Shown here: positions 1 through 6,583 of the stretch, one piece after another
Layout of the letters: every line of letters starts with the position of its first letter
Numbering within the stretch: position 1 is the first letter of the stretch
Source: a virus
Virus record (IMG/VR): IMGVR_UViG_3300042291_000849
Span: 1 to 28,009 of that record
Strand: one strand, 5' to 3'
Length of the DNA stretch: 28,009 bases
Notes under the pieces: model-generated
Databases searched by the model: none
What the model was told of the DNA's origin: nothing
The model's input: the letters and a program-made list of their open reading frames with translations, nothing else
Made by a program: the position numbers and the translations under genes

Positions 1-117
1 AGTACGTCGACGAGTTCAGCCCCCTGGACATCCAGGAGTTCGGCATGCAGTACCTCATCAACGCTTACGCGAAGACCGCCGCTCAGGCCATCGTCGACAA
101 GTGCTGGGAAGAAATCG
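1..117. repeat. Terminal direct repeat, left copy (circular overlap)
   Basis: These 117 bases are identical to positions 27893-28009. The repeat falls inside the capsid coding sequence and keeps its reading frame across the junction. This is what a circular or circularly permuted genome looks like after assembly into a linear contig. It is not a plausible physical genome end, which would normally lie near the terminase genes. The non-redundant genome length is therefore 27,892 bp. Confidence 0.95.
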
Positions 118-629
118 GCGCCGTCTTCACGACCGCCAACTTCGCCACGGAAGAAATCGTTACCGTCAATGACTTCGGCTATGATGACGTGGTGAACGCT
201 CAGTTCCTCCTCGACTCCGCCAAGGCTGGTCAGCCTCGCTCCTTCCTCGTCGGCAACGGCTACCTGAAGGCCCTCCGCAACTCCGCCTCCCTCGTCAGCT
301 CCCTCAACCCGAGCGCCAACACCGTTGTCACCACCGGCAACGTCGGTCAGGTCGCCGGCATGGACATCTATCAGTGGAACCAGATCCCGAACGTCGAGAA
401 TCTCGCGGGCGTGGCTATGGGACCCGATTCGCTGCTGGTCGCCACTGGGGTGCCGATGGCTGAAATCGCCGGCTTCACCTCCAGCGTCGCCACCGCCGAG
501 TCCGGCCTGTCGATTCAGGTCCTCGTCGGTCAGGCTGAGACGGGCAACATCCGTTGCATCGCTCAGATCCTCATCGGCGCCAACAAGGGCCGCGGTACCT
601 CGGCTGTTCGCTACGTCACCGCTGCCTAA
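1..629 (+). CDS. Major capsid protein, C-terminal part (continues from 27643)
   Basis: This is the 3' part of the major capsid gene, cut by the contig end. Joined in frame to 27643-27892 it encodes 292 residues, and this piece starts at residue 85. The reading frame is open from position 3. The HK97-fold assignment is inferred from gene order (terminase, gpW, portal, S49 protease, scaffold, then this gene) and from size; I see no diagnostic motif. The protein would form the icosahedral shell after scaffold-directed assembly and protease maturation. The strong terminator at 651-678 follows directly, which fits a highly transcribed capsid gene whose transcript is partly stopped before the tail genes. 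The gene has the regular GC-rich codon use of a well-expressed gene. Confidence 0.88.
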   Translation, partial: YVDEFSPLDIQEFGMQYLINAYAKTAAQAIVDKCWEEIGAVFTTANFATEEIVTVNDFGYDDVVNAQFLLDSAKAGQPRSFLVGNGYLKALRNSASLVSSLNPSANTVVTTGNVGQVAGMDIYQWNQIPNVENLAGVAMGPDSLLVATGVPMAEIAGFTSSVATAESGLSIQVLVGQAETGNIRCIAQILIGANKGRGTSAVRYVTAA

Positions 630-650
630 TCGCAGTCTGACGTTCAAATC

Positions 651-678
651 AAGGGGCTCCGCAAGGGGCCCTTTTTTT
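651..678 (+). terminator. Rho-independent terminator after the capsid gene
   Basis: AAGGGGC at 651-657 can pair with GCCCTT (668-673) with one bulged G, and a run of seven T follows at 672-678. It lies 22 bases after the capsid stop codon and directly before the repeated TTGCCAAT element of the next gene, so the head and tail transcripts are probably separated or attenuated here. Confidence 0.82.
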
Positions 679-686
679 GTGCCTGT

Positions 687-712
687 TTGCCAATGGTCGC
701 AGGTTTAGAATG
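687..712 (+). promoter_or_regulatory. TTGCCAAT/GCAGG start-associated repeat, copy 1
   Basis: TTGCCAAT (687-694) is followed by CGCAGG (698-703) and the start codon ATG at 710, 23 bases after the first T. It matches copy 2 at 22 of 26 positions. The AGG lies six bases before the ATG and could act as a weak Shine-Dalgarno. Because it sits just after a terminator, this copy could also initiate transcription. Function is inferred from position only. Confidence 0.6.
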
Positions 713-1087
713 AGCCTCTTTGCTGAATTCCTCCCTGACGCGAAGGAGATGGTGGCCGACTTCCCCGTGGCCGGCACGGCTAACTCTGGGGCGATTACCT
801 TCTCCTGCCTCATCTCTGACCCGGCCATGCAAACCGTGCTCGAATCTGGGGGCTATATGGAGCGGACCCAGTACTCTGTCAGGCTCCCCGCCGCAACGGC
901 CTCCTGGAGCCTCCCAGACGGCTCTACGGGGGCGTCCACGGCCATCATCAGCGGAGGCCTCCCCATCGCCAGCCTAGGCCAGGGTAAGAAGATAGTCGTC
1001 GGCGGGAAGACCGTCCGCATTATCACCCAGACCTACAAGCCCGCGTCAGCCTGGTTGACCCTGATCGTCATCGACGACAACCAGTAA
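710..1087 (+). CDS. Head-tail joining (neck) protein, putative
   Basis: 125 residues beginning MSLFAEF. The ATG at 710 was chosen over one at 677 because the latter lies in the terminator T-run and because the conserved upstream element ends exactly at 710. The protein is rich in beta-type sequence, with no membrane segment. Its place directly after the capsid gene and before the tail completion protein, together with its size, fits a lambda gpFII-like joining protein that docks the tail onto the head. I see no diagnostic motif, so the role rests on synteny. Its stop codon overlaps the next ATG (TAATG). Confidence 0.6.
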   Translation: MSLFAEFLPDAKEMVADFPVAGTANSGAITFSCLISDPAMQTVLESGGYMERTQYSVRLPAATASWSLPDGSTGASTAIISGGLPIASLGQGKKIVVGGKTVRIITQTYKPASAWLTLIVIDDNQ

Positions 1088-2049
1088 TGCCGGCCAAGGT
1101 CTCCATCGAGCCGAAGTCCCTGCAACAGTTCGTCGAGGCCTGCCGCCAGTTTGCCGCGGGCATGAAGATTACCATGCGGGACGCCGTGCTCGAGCAGGCC
1201 ATGCTCGCCTGTCAGGACGCGGCCAAGTTTACACCCCCCCTCCCCCTAGGCGGCGGCGACGGCCTGAGCCCCGCAGCTAAGAAGGCAGGCCTGAACGCCG
1301 TGGCCGGGGACATCTCCAAAATCTTCGTGGCCGCAAACGACTCGACCAACAGGTCTGCGGTCGGCTTGATTATTAACCAGATTGCCTTTGCGGTTAAGTC
1401 GAACGACATCGGCGCCTTTACGCGCCTGACCACCGGAGGCAGTGCCCTTAGCCAGATCAGCAGCCGGAACATCCTCTCGAAGATTGTGCAAGACTCCGAC
1501 AAGACCCGGGCTTTTGCCAAGGCCAAGAACTTCCTGAACCGGGCGACCCCCATCAAGAACGAGTACGGCACGCAGGGCTTCGTCACGAACCTTAGGACCA
1601 TCCATGACCAGGTCAAAGGTCGCTTCGGCGGCCGCCTCAAGAGGGGACAGAAGGCCGTCTCGGCCAAGCTCTTGGTCGAAGATAAGAACGAGCTGCAAGA
1701 CTACATCCTCAAGCGCCAGAAGATGGTCGGCATGGTCAAGTCTGGCTGGGCCAAGGCCATGAGCAGCCTGCCTCGGCCGAAGGATAACAACGGCCAGCAA
1801 GGCGAGCCCGGGGCCGAGCTGCGCAAGGCGACTTGGGTGACCTTGCATTCTGGCGTAGCCGGCTACAATAAGAACACCTTCACCGACAAGATCGCGGAGG
1901 TCTCTGTGACCAACCCTATCGGCAACATCAACGGCATCTCTGACGAAGCGGGAGTCCTCCCCCTGGTCTACGGCAACCGCGTTAAGCAAATGCCCGCCAT
2001 GGTCCGCTATCGCATGCGCAAGCCGGTCAACAAATTTAACAACAAATAA
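1087..2049 (+). CDS. Tail completion protein, gp10/gpZ-like
   Basis: 320 residues, start overlapping the previous stop by one base. The N-terminus is helical and contains the pattern of head-tail adaptors of the HK97-gp10/lambda-Z type: an early helix, a basic middle, and a C-terminal region with GMVKSGW, where such proteins usually carry a K-x-G-x-x-x-x-S-W-like turn. At 320 residues it is longer than typical gp10 (about 150) and closer to lambda Z (192) plus an extension. It is expected to act at the neck between connector and tail terminator. The family call is inference from order (joining protein before, tail terminator after) and this weak motif. Confidence 0.5.
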   Translation: MPAKVSIEPKSLQQFVEACRQFAAGMKITMRDAVLEQAMLACQDAAKFTPPLPLGGGDGLSPAAKKAGLNAVAGDISKIFVAANDSTNRSAVGLIINQIAFAVKSNDIGAFTRLTTGGSALSQISSRNILSKIVQDSDKTRAFAKAKNFLNRATPIKNEYGTQGFVTNLRTIHDQVKGRFGGRLKRGQKAVSAKLLVEDKNELQDYILKRQKMVGMVKSGWAKAMSSLPRPKDNNGQQGEPGAELRKATWVTLHSGVAGYNKNTFTDKIAEVSVTNPIGNINGISDEAGVLPLVYGNRVKQMPAMVRYRMRKPVNKFNNK

Positions 2050-2052
2050 CCC

Positions 2053-2487
2053 ATGGGCACACGTTCTATTCGCCACGTCGTCGAGGCCACTCTCGCGACT
2101 TATCTCTCGACCCAGACCGGGCTGACCACCGTGCAGTTCCTGACCGGGGACAGTAACGTCACGCAGACCCTGCCCAAGGCCGTGGTCCTATGCGACTCCG
2201 CAAGCCCTCCCGCAGACCTGCCCGAAGGCCTCGGCAACTTCAGCTGCTCGGTCCGCATCACGCTCTTCTCGAACGCTGACGACACGACGCTCGCCGATCA
2301 CCGCGCTCGATGTGCCGCCCTTTCCGGCAACATGAATGACGTGGCCTCCATTAAGGCTGCCTTCGCCGCTACGGGCGACGCGACCTGTTATGACGTCACC
2401 CCAAGGTCCGAAGACGAAGGCATCGACGAGCGCTCCTGGGCGACGTCCTTTGCCTATGACGTCCTCACCGTCCTGCCCCCTGCCTAA
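2053..2487 (+). CDS. Tail terminator protein, putative (gpU-like)
   Basis: 144 residues. It opens with a helix (RHVVEATLATYLSTQ), then short strands and a PPADLPEGLGNF segment, followed by a strand-helix pair containing LFSNADDTTLADHRARC and a C-terminal strand. This is the layout of the small alpha/beta tail terminator family (lambda gpU, DUF3168-like), which caps the tail tube once the tape-measure-defined length is reached. Location between the completion protein and the tube protein is the canonical place for it. There is no membrane segment or signal peptide. Confidence 0.6.
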   Translation: MGTRSIRHVVEATLATYLSTQTGLTTVQFLTGDSNVTQTLPKAVVLCDSASPPADLPEGLGNFSCSVRITLFSNADDTTLADHRARCAALSGNMNDVASIKAAFAATGDATCYDVTPRSEDEGIDERSWATSFAYDVLTVLPPA

Positions 2488-2490
2488 GGG

Positions 2491-2516
2491 TTGCCAATTC
2501 TCGCAGGTTTAAGATG
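2491..2516 (+). promoter_or_regulatory. TTGCCAAT/GCAGG start-associated repeat, copy 2
   Basis: TTGCCAAT at 2491-2498, TCGCAGG at 2501-2507, ATG at 2514, spacing 23 bases. It begins four bases after the tail terminator stop codon and fills the whole gap before the tube gene. It is identical to copy 6 (inside the scaffold gene) at 25 of 26 positions. That makes these two the closest pair in the set. Confidence 0.6.
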
Positions 2517-2897
2517 TGCGCCGCTGTAAATACCGGAACTGTTTGCCTCTACGGAATTGGAGCCGGCCAAGAGGCCTCGCTTTTCGTGCAGAGCTACACC
2601 GTCTCGTCTGGCTTCAATAACACCGGCACGGTCGTCGATGAGACTGGCCGCACCATAACGGCTCGCTATGACGACCGCCGCTCTGAGATTACGGTCGAGG
2701 GCGTTGCAAGCGCTTCGTCGATTCCTGCTCTCGGCGCTACTCTTTCCTTCACGGTCAAGACCGCTTCGGCTTATCCGGGCGGCTCTGCTTCGGTCAGCTT
2801 CTCGGGCGTGATCACAAAGGTCGACGACCGCGGCAGCTCGAAAGGGTTCGTGACAGTCTCTCTGACTGCCGAGTCCTTTGAAGAGATTACCTATTGA
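2514..2897 (+). CDS. Major tail tube protein, putative
   Basis: 127 residues, mostly beta strands with regular alternation (ITARYDDRRSEITVEG, FSGVITKVDDRGSS, VTVSLTAESFEEI). It is the only good candidate for a tube subunit, lying between terminator and assembly chaperone. Tube proteins of the beta-sandwich type can be this small but are usually 150-250 residues. The alternative is a small neck or tube-initiator protein, with the tube formed by one of the proteins at 4326-6211. The upstream element suggests strong expression, as expected for a tube protein. Confidence 0.5.
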   Translation: MCAAVNTGTVCLYGIGAGQEASLFVQSYTVSSGFNNTGTVVDETGRTITARYDDRRSEITVEGVASASSIPALGATLSFTVKTASAYPGGSASVSFSGVITKVDDRGSSKGFVTVSLTAESFEEITY

Positions 2898-2898
2898 T

Positions 2899-2920
2899 TG
2901 ACTCCCCTGTTGTGGGGGTA
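2899..2920 (+). other. Small hairpin between tube and chaperone genes
   Basis: A C-rich arm (ACTCCCC) and a G-rich arm (GGGGGT) can form about six pairs around a TGTTG loop. No T-run follows, so it is a weak terminator at best. It could attenuate transcription after the tube gene or affect initiation at the GTG of the next gene. Confidence 0.3.
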
Positions 2921-2930
2921 ATCTGAAGGG

Positions 2931-3503
2931 GTGGACCGCCGCTTCCTAGATAGTCAAATCGACCCGGCGCCCCTCAAGTTCCTAGGGCGTACGCTCTACC
3001 CTTTCTGCCTCAAGTACCGGGTGCGTCTGATGGCCTTCGACTCCCCGCTGGTGACCGGCTCCCGCGGCGTGACGCCTGCCGACCTTATCTTCGCCTGCCA
3101 AGTATGCGCTGAAGAACCCCTGGGCGGGCTCAGCTGGGTCGACAAGCTGCGGATCGGGCGGATGAACGATAACCCCGCTAAGTTTGAACTGATGCTCAAG
3201 GCCTTCGCCGACTACATCCTGGTCAGCCACTGGCCGAAGTTCTGGGACCAGACCGATAAGAAGACCGGCGGGAGCAGTAAAGCACCATGGCCCCTGATGG
3301 TCGTCGCAAACCTAGTGGCAAATAACATCGAGGAAAAGCGCGCATGGGAGATGCCGGAGTGTCAGGCCATCTGGCTGAATGCCGCCTTTGCCATGCGCAA
3401 GGGCGTCGACGTGGCGATCATGTCGCCCGAGGAAGAGGCCTATATCGAGTCCGAACTAAAGCGGCAGGCCGAGTCCGCCGCCGTTGCCAATCCAGCAGGT
3501 TAA
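2931..3503 (+). CDS. Tail assembly chaperone, putative (GTG start)
   Basis: 190 residues read from a GTG at 2931; an in-frame TAA at 2919-2921 leaves no earlier start, and the first ATG (3030) would remove a segment (LGRTLYPFCLKYRVRL) that looks like a conserved N-terminus. The protein is soluble and helical with an acidic C-terminal tail (SPEEEAYIESELKRQAESAA). Its place immediately before the tape measure is that of lambda gpG, which keeps the tape measure soluble during tail assembly. I looked for a slippery heptamer that would give a gpGT-like frameshift product and found none convincing. The last codons double as repeat-element copy 3. Confidence 0.55.
   Translation: MDRRFLDSQIDPAPLKFLGRTLYPFCLKYRVRLMAFDSPLVTGSRGVTPADLIFACQVCAEEPLGGLSWVDKLRIGRMNDNPAKFELMLKAFADYILVSHWPKFWDQTDKKTGGSSKAPWPLMVVANLVANNIEEKRAWEMPECQAIWLNAAFAMRKGVDVAIMSPEEEAYIESELKRQAESAAVANPAG
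3484..3503 (+). promoter_or_regulatory. TTGCCAAT/GCAGG repeat, copy 3 (in the chaperone 3' end)
   Basis: TTGCCAAT at 3484-3491 and GCAGGTTAA at 3495-3503. It encodes the last residues VANPAG and the stop of the chaperone gene. The tape measure ATG (3516) lies 32 bases after the first T, with its own AAAGGAAA Shine-Dalgarno at 3502-3509, so this copy is more degenerate than the others. Confidence 0.4.
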
Positions 3504-3515
3504 AGGAAACCGAAC

Positions 3516-4319
3516 ATGGCCCAAGACCTTACCGTAAACATCAAGACGACCTCCGACGTTCCCCAGGCTATGGGCAAGGCCGGCTCGGCTGTTACTGGAT
3601 TAAACAAGCAGATGGATGACATCGGCAAGAAGTTCGGCAACTCATTCAAGGACATCTTCCTCGGCTTTGCGGCGCCCATGGTTATCCTTCAGGGTGCAAT
3701 TCAGATGATTACGTCGGCCATTGCTCAGGCTAAACAAGACGCAAAAGACGGGCTCGATCTTATCGCAAAAGGCGAAACGGTTTTTGCCACTTCTGAAGAA
3801 AAGAAGATGGCCGCCCTTTTCAAAGCCAAGAAACAAAGGGAAGAAGAACTGAAGCTTATCGAGGCAGGTAAAGAAGAAATGACGCGCCAATTTCTGACTC
3901 AGACAAAGGAAGGTCAAGGGGTGGCGCAGCGTATTGTCTCTGGTGCTGTTTCAATGCAGACGCCGGCGCCTTCGATTGACCAGATGTCTAAGATGAAAGA
4001 AGTCCAGGGAGAAGCCCTAGACAGGTTTTTGAAATCTCCAGAGGGTGCACAGTACGCTAAGATTCTCGCTGAAGAAGACGCAAAGAACGCGGCCAAGGAC
4101 CAGCAAAAGGCCGGCTCATTCAAGGGCCCAGAAGGTTTCGGCACGGTCGTCGGCGTAGGCGCCAACCCTGTCATGGAAAAGATGACCCGCCAGAACGAGC
4201 TCATGGAGGAAATCAAAATCATCCTGCAAGAGCAGTTCATCCTCAACCGCAGCGGCTCTGTCCCCGCGCCCTTCACCGAGCGCGTCCCCCTCACCATGCA
4301 GAAGGCAGGCCTTTCTTAA
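3516..4319 (+). CDS. Tape measure protein, unusually short
   Basis: 267 residues, starting after a good ribosome binding site (AAAGGAAAC). The N-terminal 45 residues contain a helix typical of tape measures. A hydrophobic segment follows (IFLGFAAPMVILQGAIQMI, about residues 48-67) and then a long charged, coiled-coil-like helical region (about 70-200). Tape measures set tail length at roughly 0.15 nm per residue, so this would give a tail of only about 40 nm. Base composition between about 3700 and 4100 is visibly lower in GC than in neighbouring genes, suggesting a different history. The role is inferred from position after the chaperone and from the helix-hydrophobic-helix layout. Confidence 0.6.
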   Translation: MAQDLTVNIKTTSDVPQAMGKAGSAVTGLNKQMDDIGKKFGNSFKDIFLGFAAPMVILQGAIQMITSAIAQAKQDAKDGLDLIAKGETVFATSEEKKMAALFKAKKQREEELKLIEAGKEEMTRQFLTQTKEGQGVAQRIVSGAVSMQTPAPSIDQMSKMKEVQGEALDRFLKSPEGAQYAKILAEEDAKNAAKDQQKAGSFKGPEGFGTVVGVGANPVMEKMTRQNELMEEIKIILQEQFILNRSGSVPAPFTERVPLTMQKAGLS

Positions 4320-4325
4320 TTCACC

Positions 4326-5195
4326 ATGACCATCGTCGCTACAGGAAACAATCTCACGACCGACAAGATCCAGCCAGGCTGGACCGTCGTCACGGACGGC
4401 TTCGGCCTCGTCACGGCCACGGCGACCTACAAGCTCGACTGGGCCGTCAGCGCTGCATCGCTCACCGCTCGCGGCACGGCCTTCGGTCAGGCCGGCTATA
4501 CTTACCTCAAGGCGCACAAGGCCAGCATCTCTTTTGACTCGCTTCAGTATCAGACGGTCAAGGTGGATTACGTCGGCATTGACCCGACCGTCAACGGTGG
4601 CACCCGGACCAACGCTAACACCTCCGCGGCTAACGGCCTTACCGCCGAGAATATCACAACGCACCCGAACTTCTTCACCGCGGCAACGGGCTACGGTGGC
4701 ACCGCCCTGGCTGGCCTGCCGGCTGACTTTGGCGGCTCATACAATGACTCAACCCTCGGGCCTCCCGTCACCGTTATCAGTGCGACCACCGGCAAGCCCG
4801 TTGTGGTCCCTTCCTGCGAAGGAAACTACGGCGCCTGCTTTGAGACCGGCATGGGCGGCCGCTTCATCGGCTTTGTCGACCCGGATTATCCGGACATCTA
4901 CGGCAAGACCCAGTACCTCGCCCGCACGACGACTTATTCAGGCGTCTGCTATTATAACGACGCCACGTTTGTGCAGGCTCTTTATTTGCTTCTCGGTAAG
5001 GCAACCGCTACCAACAGCTGGGGCGCGTCCTTCCCCCTCATCCCAGCTTGGGGACCGACTGGCGCTGGCCTTTACGGAAACACGAATCTGCTTTCTCAAA
5101 TTAACGTAGAGGAATACGGATCGCTTTATAAAGTGATGTACGAAATTCGATACTCTGTCGAAGGCTGGCCGTTTGATGTTTATATCAACATCTAA
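4326..5195 (+). CDS. Tail-tip structural protein, function unrecognised
   Basis: 289 residues, rich in Thr, Gly, Tyr and Asn and predicted mostly beta, with no signal peptide or membrane segment. It follows the tape measure where distal tail and baseplate hub proteins are expected. I recognise no motif. A segment with paired Tyr and aromatic residues (GRFIGFVDPDYPDIYGK) and a C-terminal strand region (YEIRYSVEGWPFDVYINI) suggest a packed beta domain. It is probably a distal tail or hub-like component. The ATG lies seven bases after the previous stop without a Shine-Dalgarno, so translation may be coupled. Confidence 0.45.
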   Translation: MTIVATGNNLTTDKIQPGWTVVTDGFGLVTATATYKLDWAVSAASLTARGTAFGQAGYTYLKAHKASISFDSLQYQTVKVDYVGIDPTVNGGTRTNANTSAANGLTAENITTHPNFFTAATGYGGTALAGLPADFGGSYNDSTLGPPVTVISATTGKPVVVPSCEGNYGACFETGMGGRFIGFVDPDYPDIYGKTQYLARTTTYSGVCYYNDATFVQALYLLLGKATATNSWGASFPLIPAWGPTGAGLYGNTNLLSQINVEEYGSLYKVMYEIRYSVEGWPFDVYINI

Positions 5196-5198
5196 GCC

Positions 5199-5798
5199 AT
5201 GAGCGTCCAACCAGGAACGGGCTATACCTTTACGTCCTCTAGCCTAGGGACTAACCTCAACATCGAGACGCGCTGGGCGCCTTGGGCCATGACCGGATAT
5301 TTCGAGGAGCCAGGACACCCCTTTAAAATCATCAACGTCAGCATCAACGCAGGCGGCAATGTCATCTATCAGGTGCAGTCTGGCATAATCAATAACATCG
5401 TTCCACTGCTCGATGATTACATTTCTGGGACAACGGTTTTACTAAACCGAGTAACCGCTGGCGTTGCCGACCCGCCGACCGCCGAACTTACTTCGGTAAA
5501 TTACGATGCGACCACCAAGACCTCGTATATCGTTTTGCGGTCTGGACCTGACGCCACAACCAACGACTTCCCTTCCTCAGATGTGGCGAGCGCCCGTTAC
5601 CCTCAAGTGATTGGTGGGAACGACCCGGCAGTTGCCGATACTGATACGCAGGGCTTTATCTTCCTAGGCACGATCACCGTCGACAACGTCACCACCCCGA
5701 CGACCTTCACGGTCAGCCAGAACATCACCGGCTCCTTGTGGTCCGACCGCCTAAAGCTCGGCACAAACACGGCTGTCTATTATTACGCCCGCATCTAA
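5199..5798 (+). CDS. Tail structural protein, function unrecognised
   Basis: 199 residues, beta-rich, beginning MSVQPGTGYTF three bases after the preceding stop codon. It has no hydrophobic export signal. The composition (Thr, Val, Asn, Ala) is that of tail-tip or fibre-associated proteins. It is flanked on both sides by proteins of similar type and overlaps the next start by one base, so the three genes at 4326, 5199 and 5798 probably form one translationally coupled set building the tail tip. No known domain recognised. Confidence 0.45.
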   Translation: MSVQPGTGYTFTSSSLGTNLNIETRWAPWAMTGYFEEPGHPFKIINVSINAGGNVIYQVQSGIINNIVPLLDDYISGTTVLLNRVTAGVADPPTAELTSVNYDATTKTSYIVLRSGPDATTNDFPSSDVASARYPQVIGGNDPAVADTDTQGFIFLGTITVDNVTTPTTFTVSQNITGSLWSDRLKLGTNTAVYYYARI

Positions 5799-6211
5799 TG
5801 GGCTACATCATCGGAGAGTACTCTCATCCTGCTACATGGCGGGGAATTCGCAGCGTAGTTTCAAACTTTGACGCGACCCCGAGTGCTCCTACGTTTGGAG
5901 ATCACAACGCAGCCTACCCCGCCAGCGCTGCATGGCTTAAAACTACAGCAGGCAACGGCCTGTTAAGGAATCAACACAATTTGGGCGGTCAGGAAATTAG
6001 GTTCACTCAGAACACCCCACCTACCAGTGACAGTATGAAGCTTGATTACTTTTACGACCCCTACCCAGTCGACCTACTGGGCCAGACAGTCACGACCAGC
6101 ACTAGCTCGTTTACAATCATTGCAGGCCACTTCAGTCCTAACGGCGCTGCGGCAGGCGTAGGAGGCACAACTCCCGTCCTTACGATTGGCTACTTGCAGA
6201 ATATCACCTAA
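5798..6211 (+). CDS. Tail structural protein, function unrecognised
   Basis: 137 residues starting MGYIIGEYSHPATW. The ATG at 5798 shares its A with the TAA of the previous gene; an earlier in-frame ATG at 5738 would lie within that gene and was not chosen. The sequence is beta-rich with many Thr, Ser and Gly and no membrane segment. By position it is another tail-tip component. The codon use includes more A/T-ending codons than the head genes. Nothing in it points to an enzymatic role. Confidence 0.45.
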   Translation: MGYIIGEYSHPATWRGIRSVVSNFDATPSAPTFGDHNAAYPASAAWLKTTAGNGLLRNQHNLGGQEIRFTQNTPPTSDSMKLDYFYDPYPVDLLGQTVTTSTSSFTIIAGHFSPNGAAAGVGGTTPVLTIGYLQNIT

Positions 6212-6222
6212 CCCCCACCCCC

Positions 6223-6253
6223 TTGCCAATCCCCGCAGGATTAAGACCCGATG
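6223..6253 (+). promoter_or_regulatory. TTGCCAAT/GCAGG start-associated repeat, copy 4
   Basis: TTGCCAAT at 6223-6230, CCGCAGGATTAAGA at 6233-6246, ATG at 6251. Spacing to the start is 28 bases, five longer than in copies 1, 2 and 6. It occupies the 39-base gap between two tail genes. Confidence 0.55.
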
Positions 6254-6577
6254 AGCTGCTCTAACACCGTAACCATCTCGCAGGGCAATACGTTCGCCTG
6301 CACCTTTGCCTGGACGCCCGGAGCATCAGGGCCGGCTAACCTGTTGACCACCACCCTGACCTCGGATGTCGAGGATCGCGCCGGCACGGTTTACCCCCTC
6401 ACGATTGTGACCGCAAACGATGGCTTGTCCTTCACGGTCACCTATCCCGACAGCACCGCCGACTGGGCGCTGGGCCTTGGCCGATGGGACATCAAGTTCG
6501 CCTTCCCCGGCCCTCCCGCTGCCATCTCGCGTACCGAGGTCTTCCGTATCAACGTCATCGACAGCGTCACGGAATAA
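6251..6577 (+). CDS. Small Ig-like/baseplate-type tail protein
   Basis: 108 residues forming what looks like a single beta-sandwich: a strand with ITISQGNTF-type opening (TVTISQGNTFACTFAW), a central VTYPDSTADWALGLGRWDIKF segment and a closing strand TEVFRINVIDS. This resembles the short N-terminal domain of lactococcal BppU-like baseplate proteins and similar modules that precede fibre genes. It lies seven bases before the large fibre gene and has its own repeat-element leader. It is likely an adaptor that attaches the fibre to the tail tip. The assignment is by fold impression and position. Confidence 0.45.
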   Translation: MSCSNTVTISQGNTFACTFAWTPGASGPANLLTTTLTSDVEDRAGTVYPLTIVTANDGLSFTVTYPDSTADWALGLGRWDIKFAFPGPPAAISRTEVFRINVIDSVTE

Positions 6578-6583
6578 TTCCCC

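Noticed and set aside
1-117. Physical direct terminal repeat of the virion genome
   Set aside because: The repeat lies in the middle of the capsid coding sequence and a GpA-type terminase is present, so an assembly overlap of a circular map is far more likely.
1246-2076. Long minus-strand open frame (276 codons) opposite the tail completion gene
   Set aside because: It mirrors a GC-rich coding gene, has no recognised motif, and all other evidence places genes on the plus strand. The same applies to the minus-strand frames at 22157-22804 and 26729-27595.
3344-3619. Alternative-frame extension of the tail chaperone (gpGT-type frameshift product)
   Set aside because: The overlapping frame has a composition typical of out-of-frame reading, no slippery heptamer is visible in the overlap, and it ends inside the tape measure gene.
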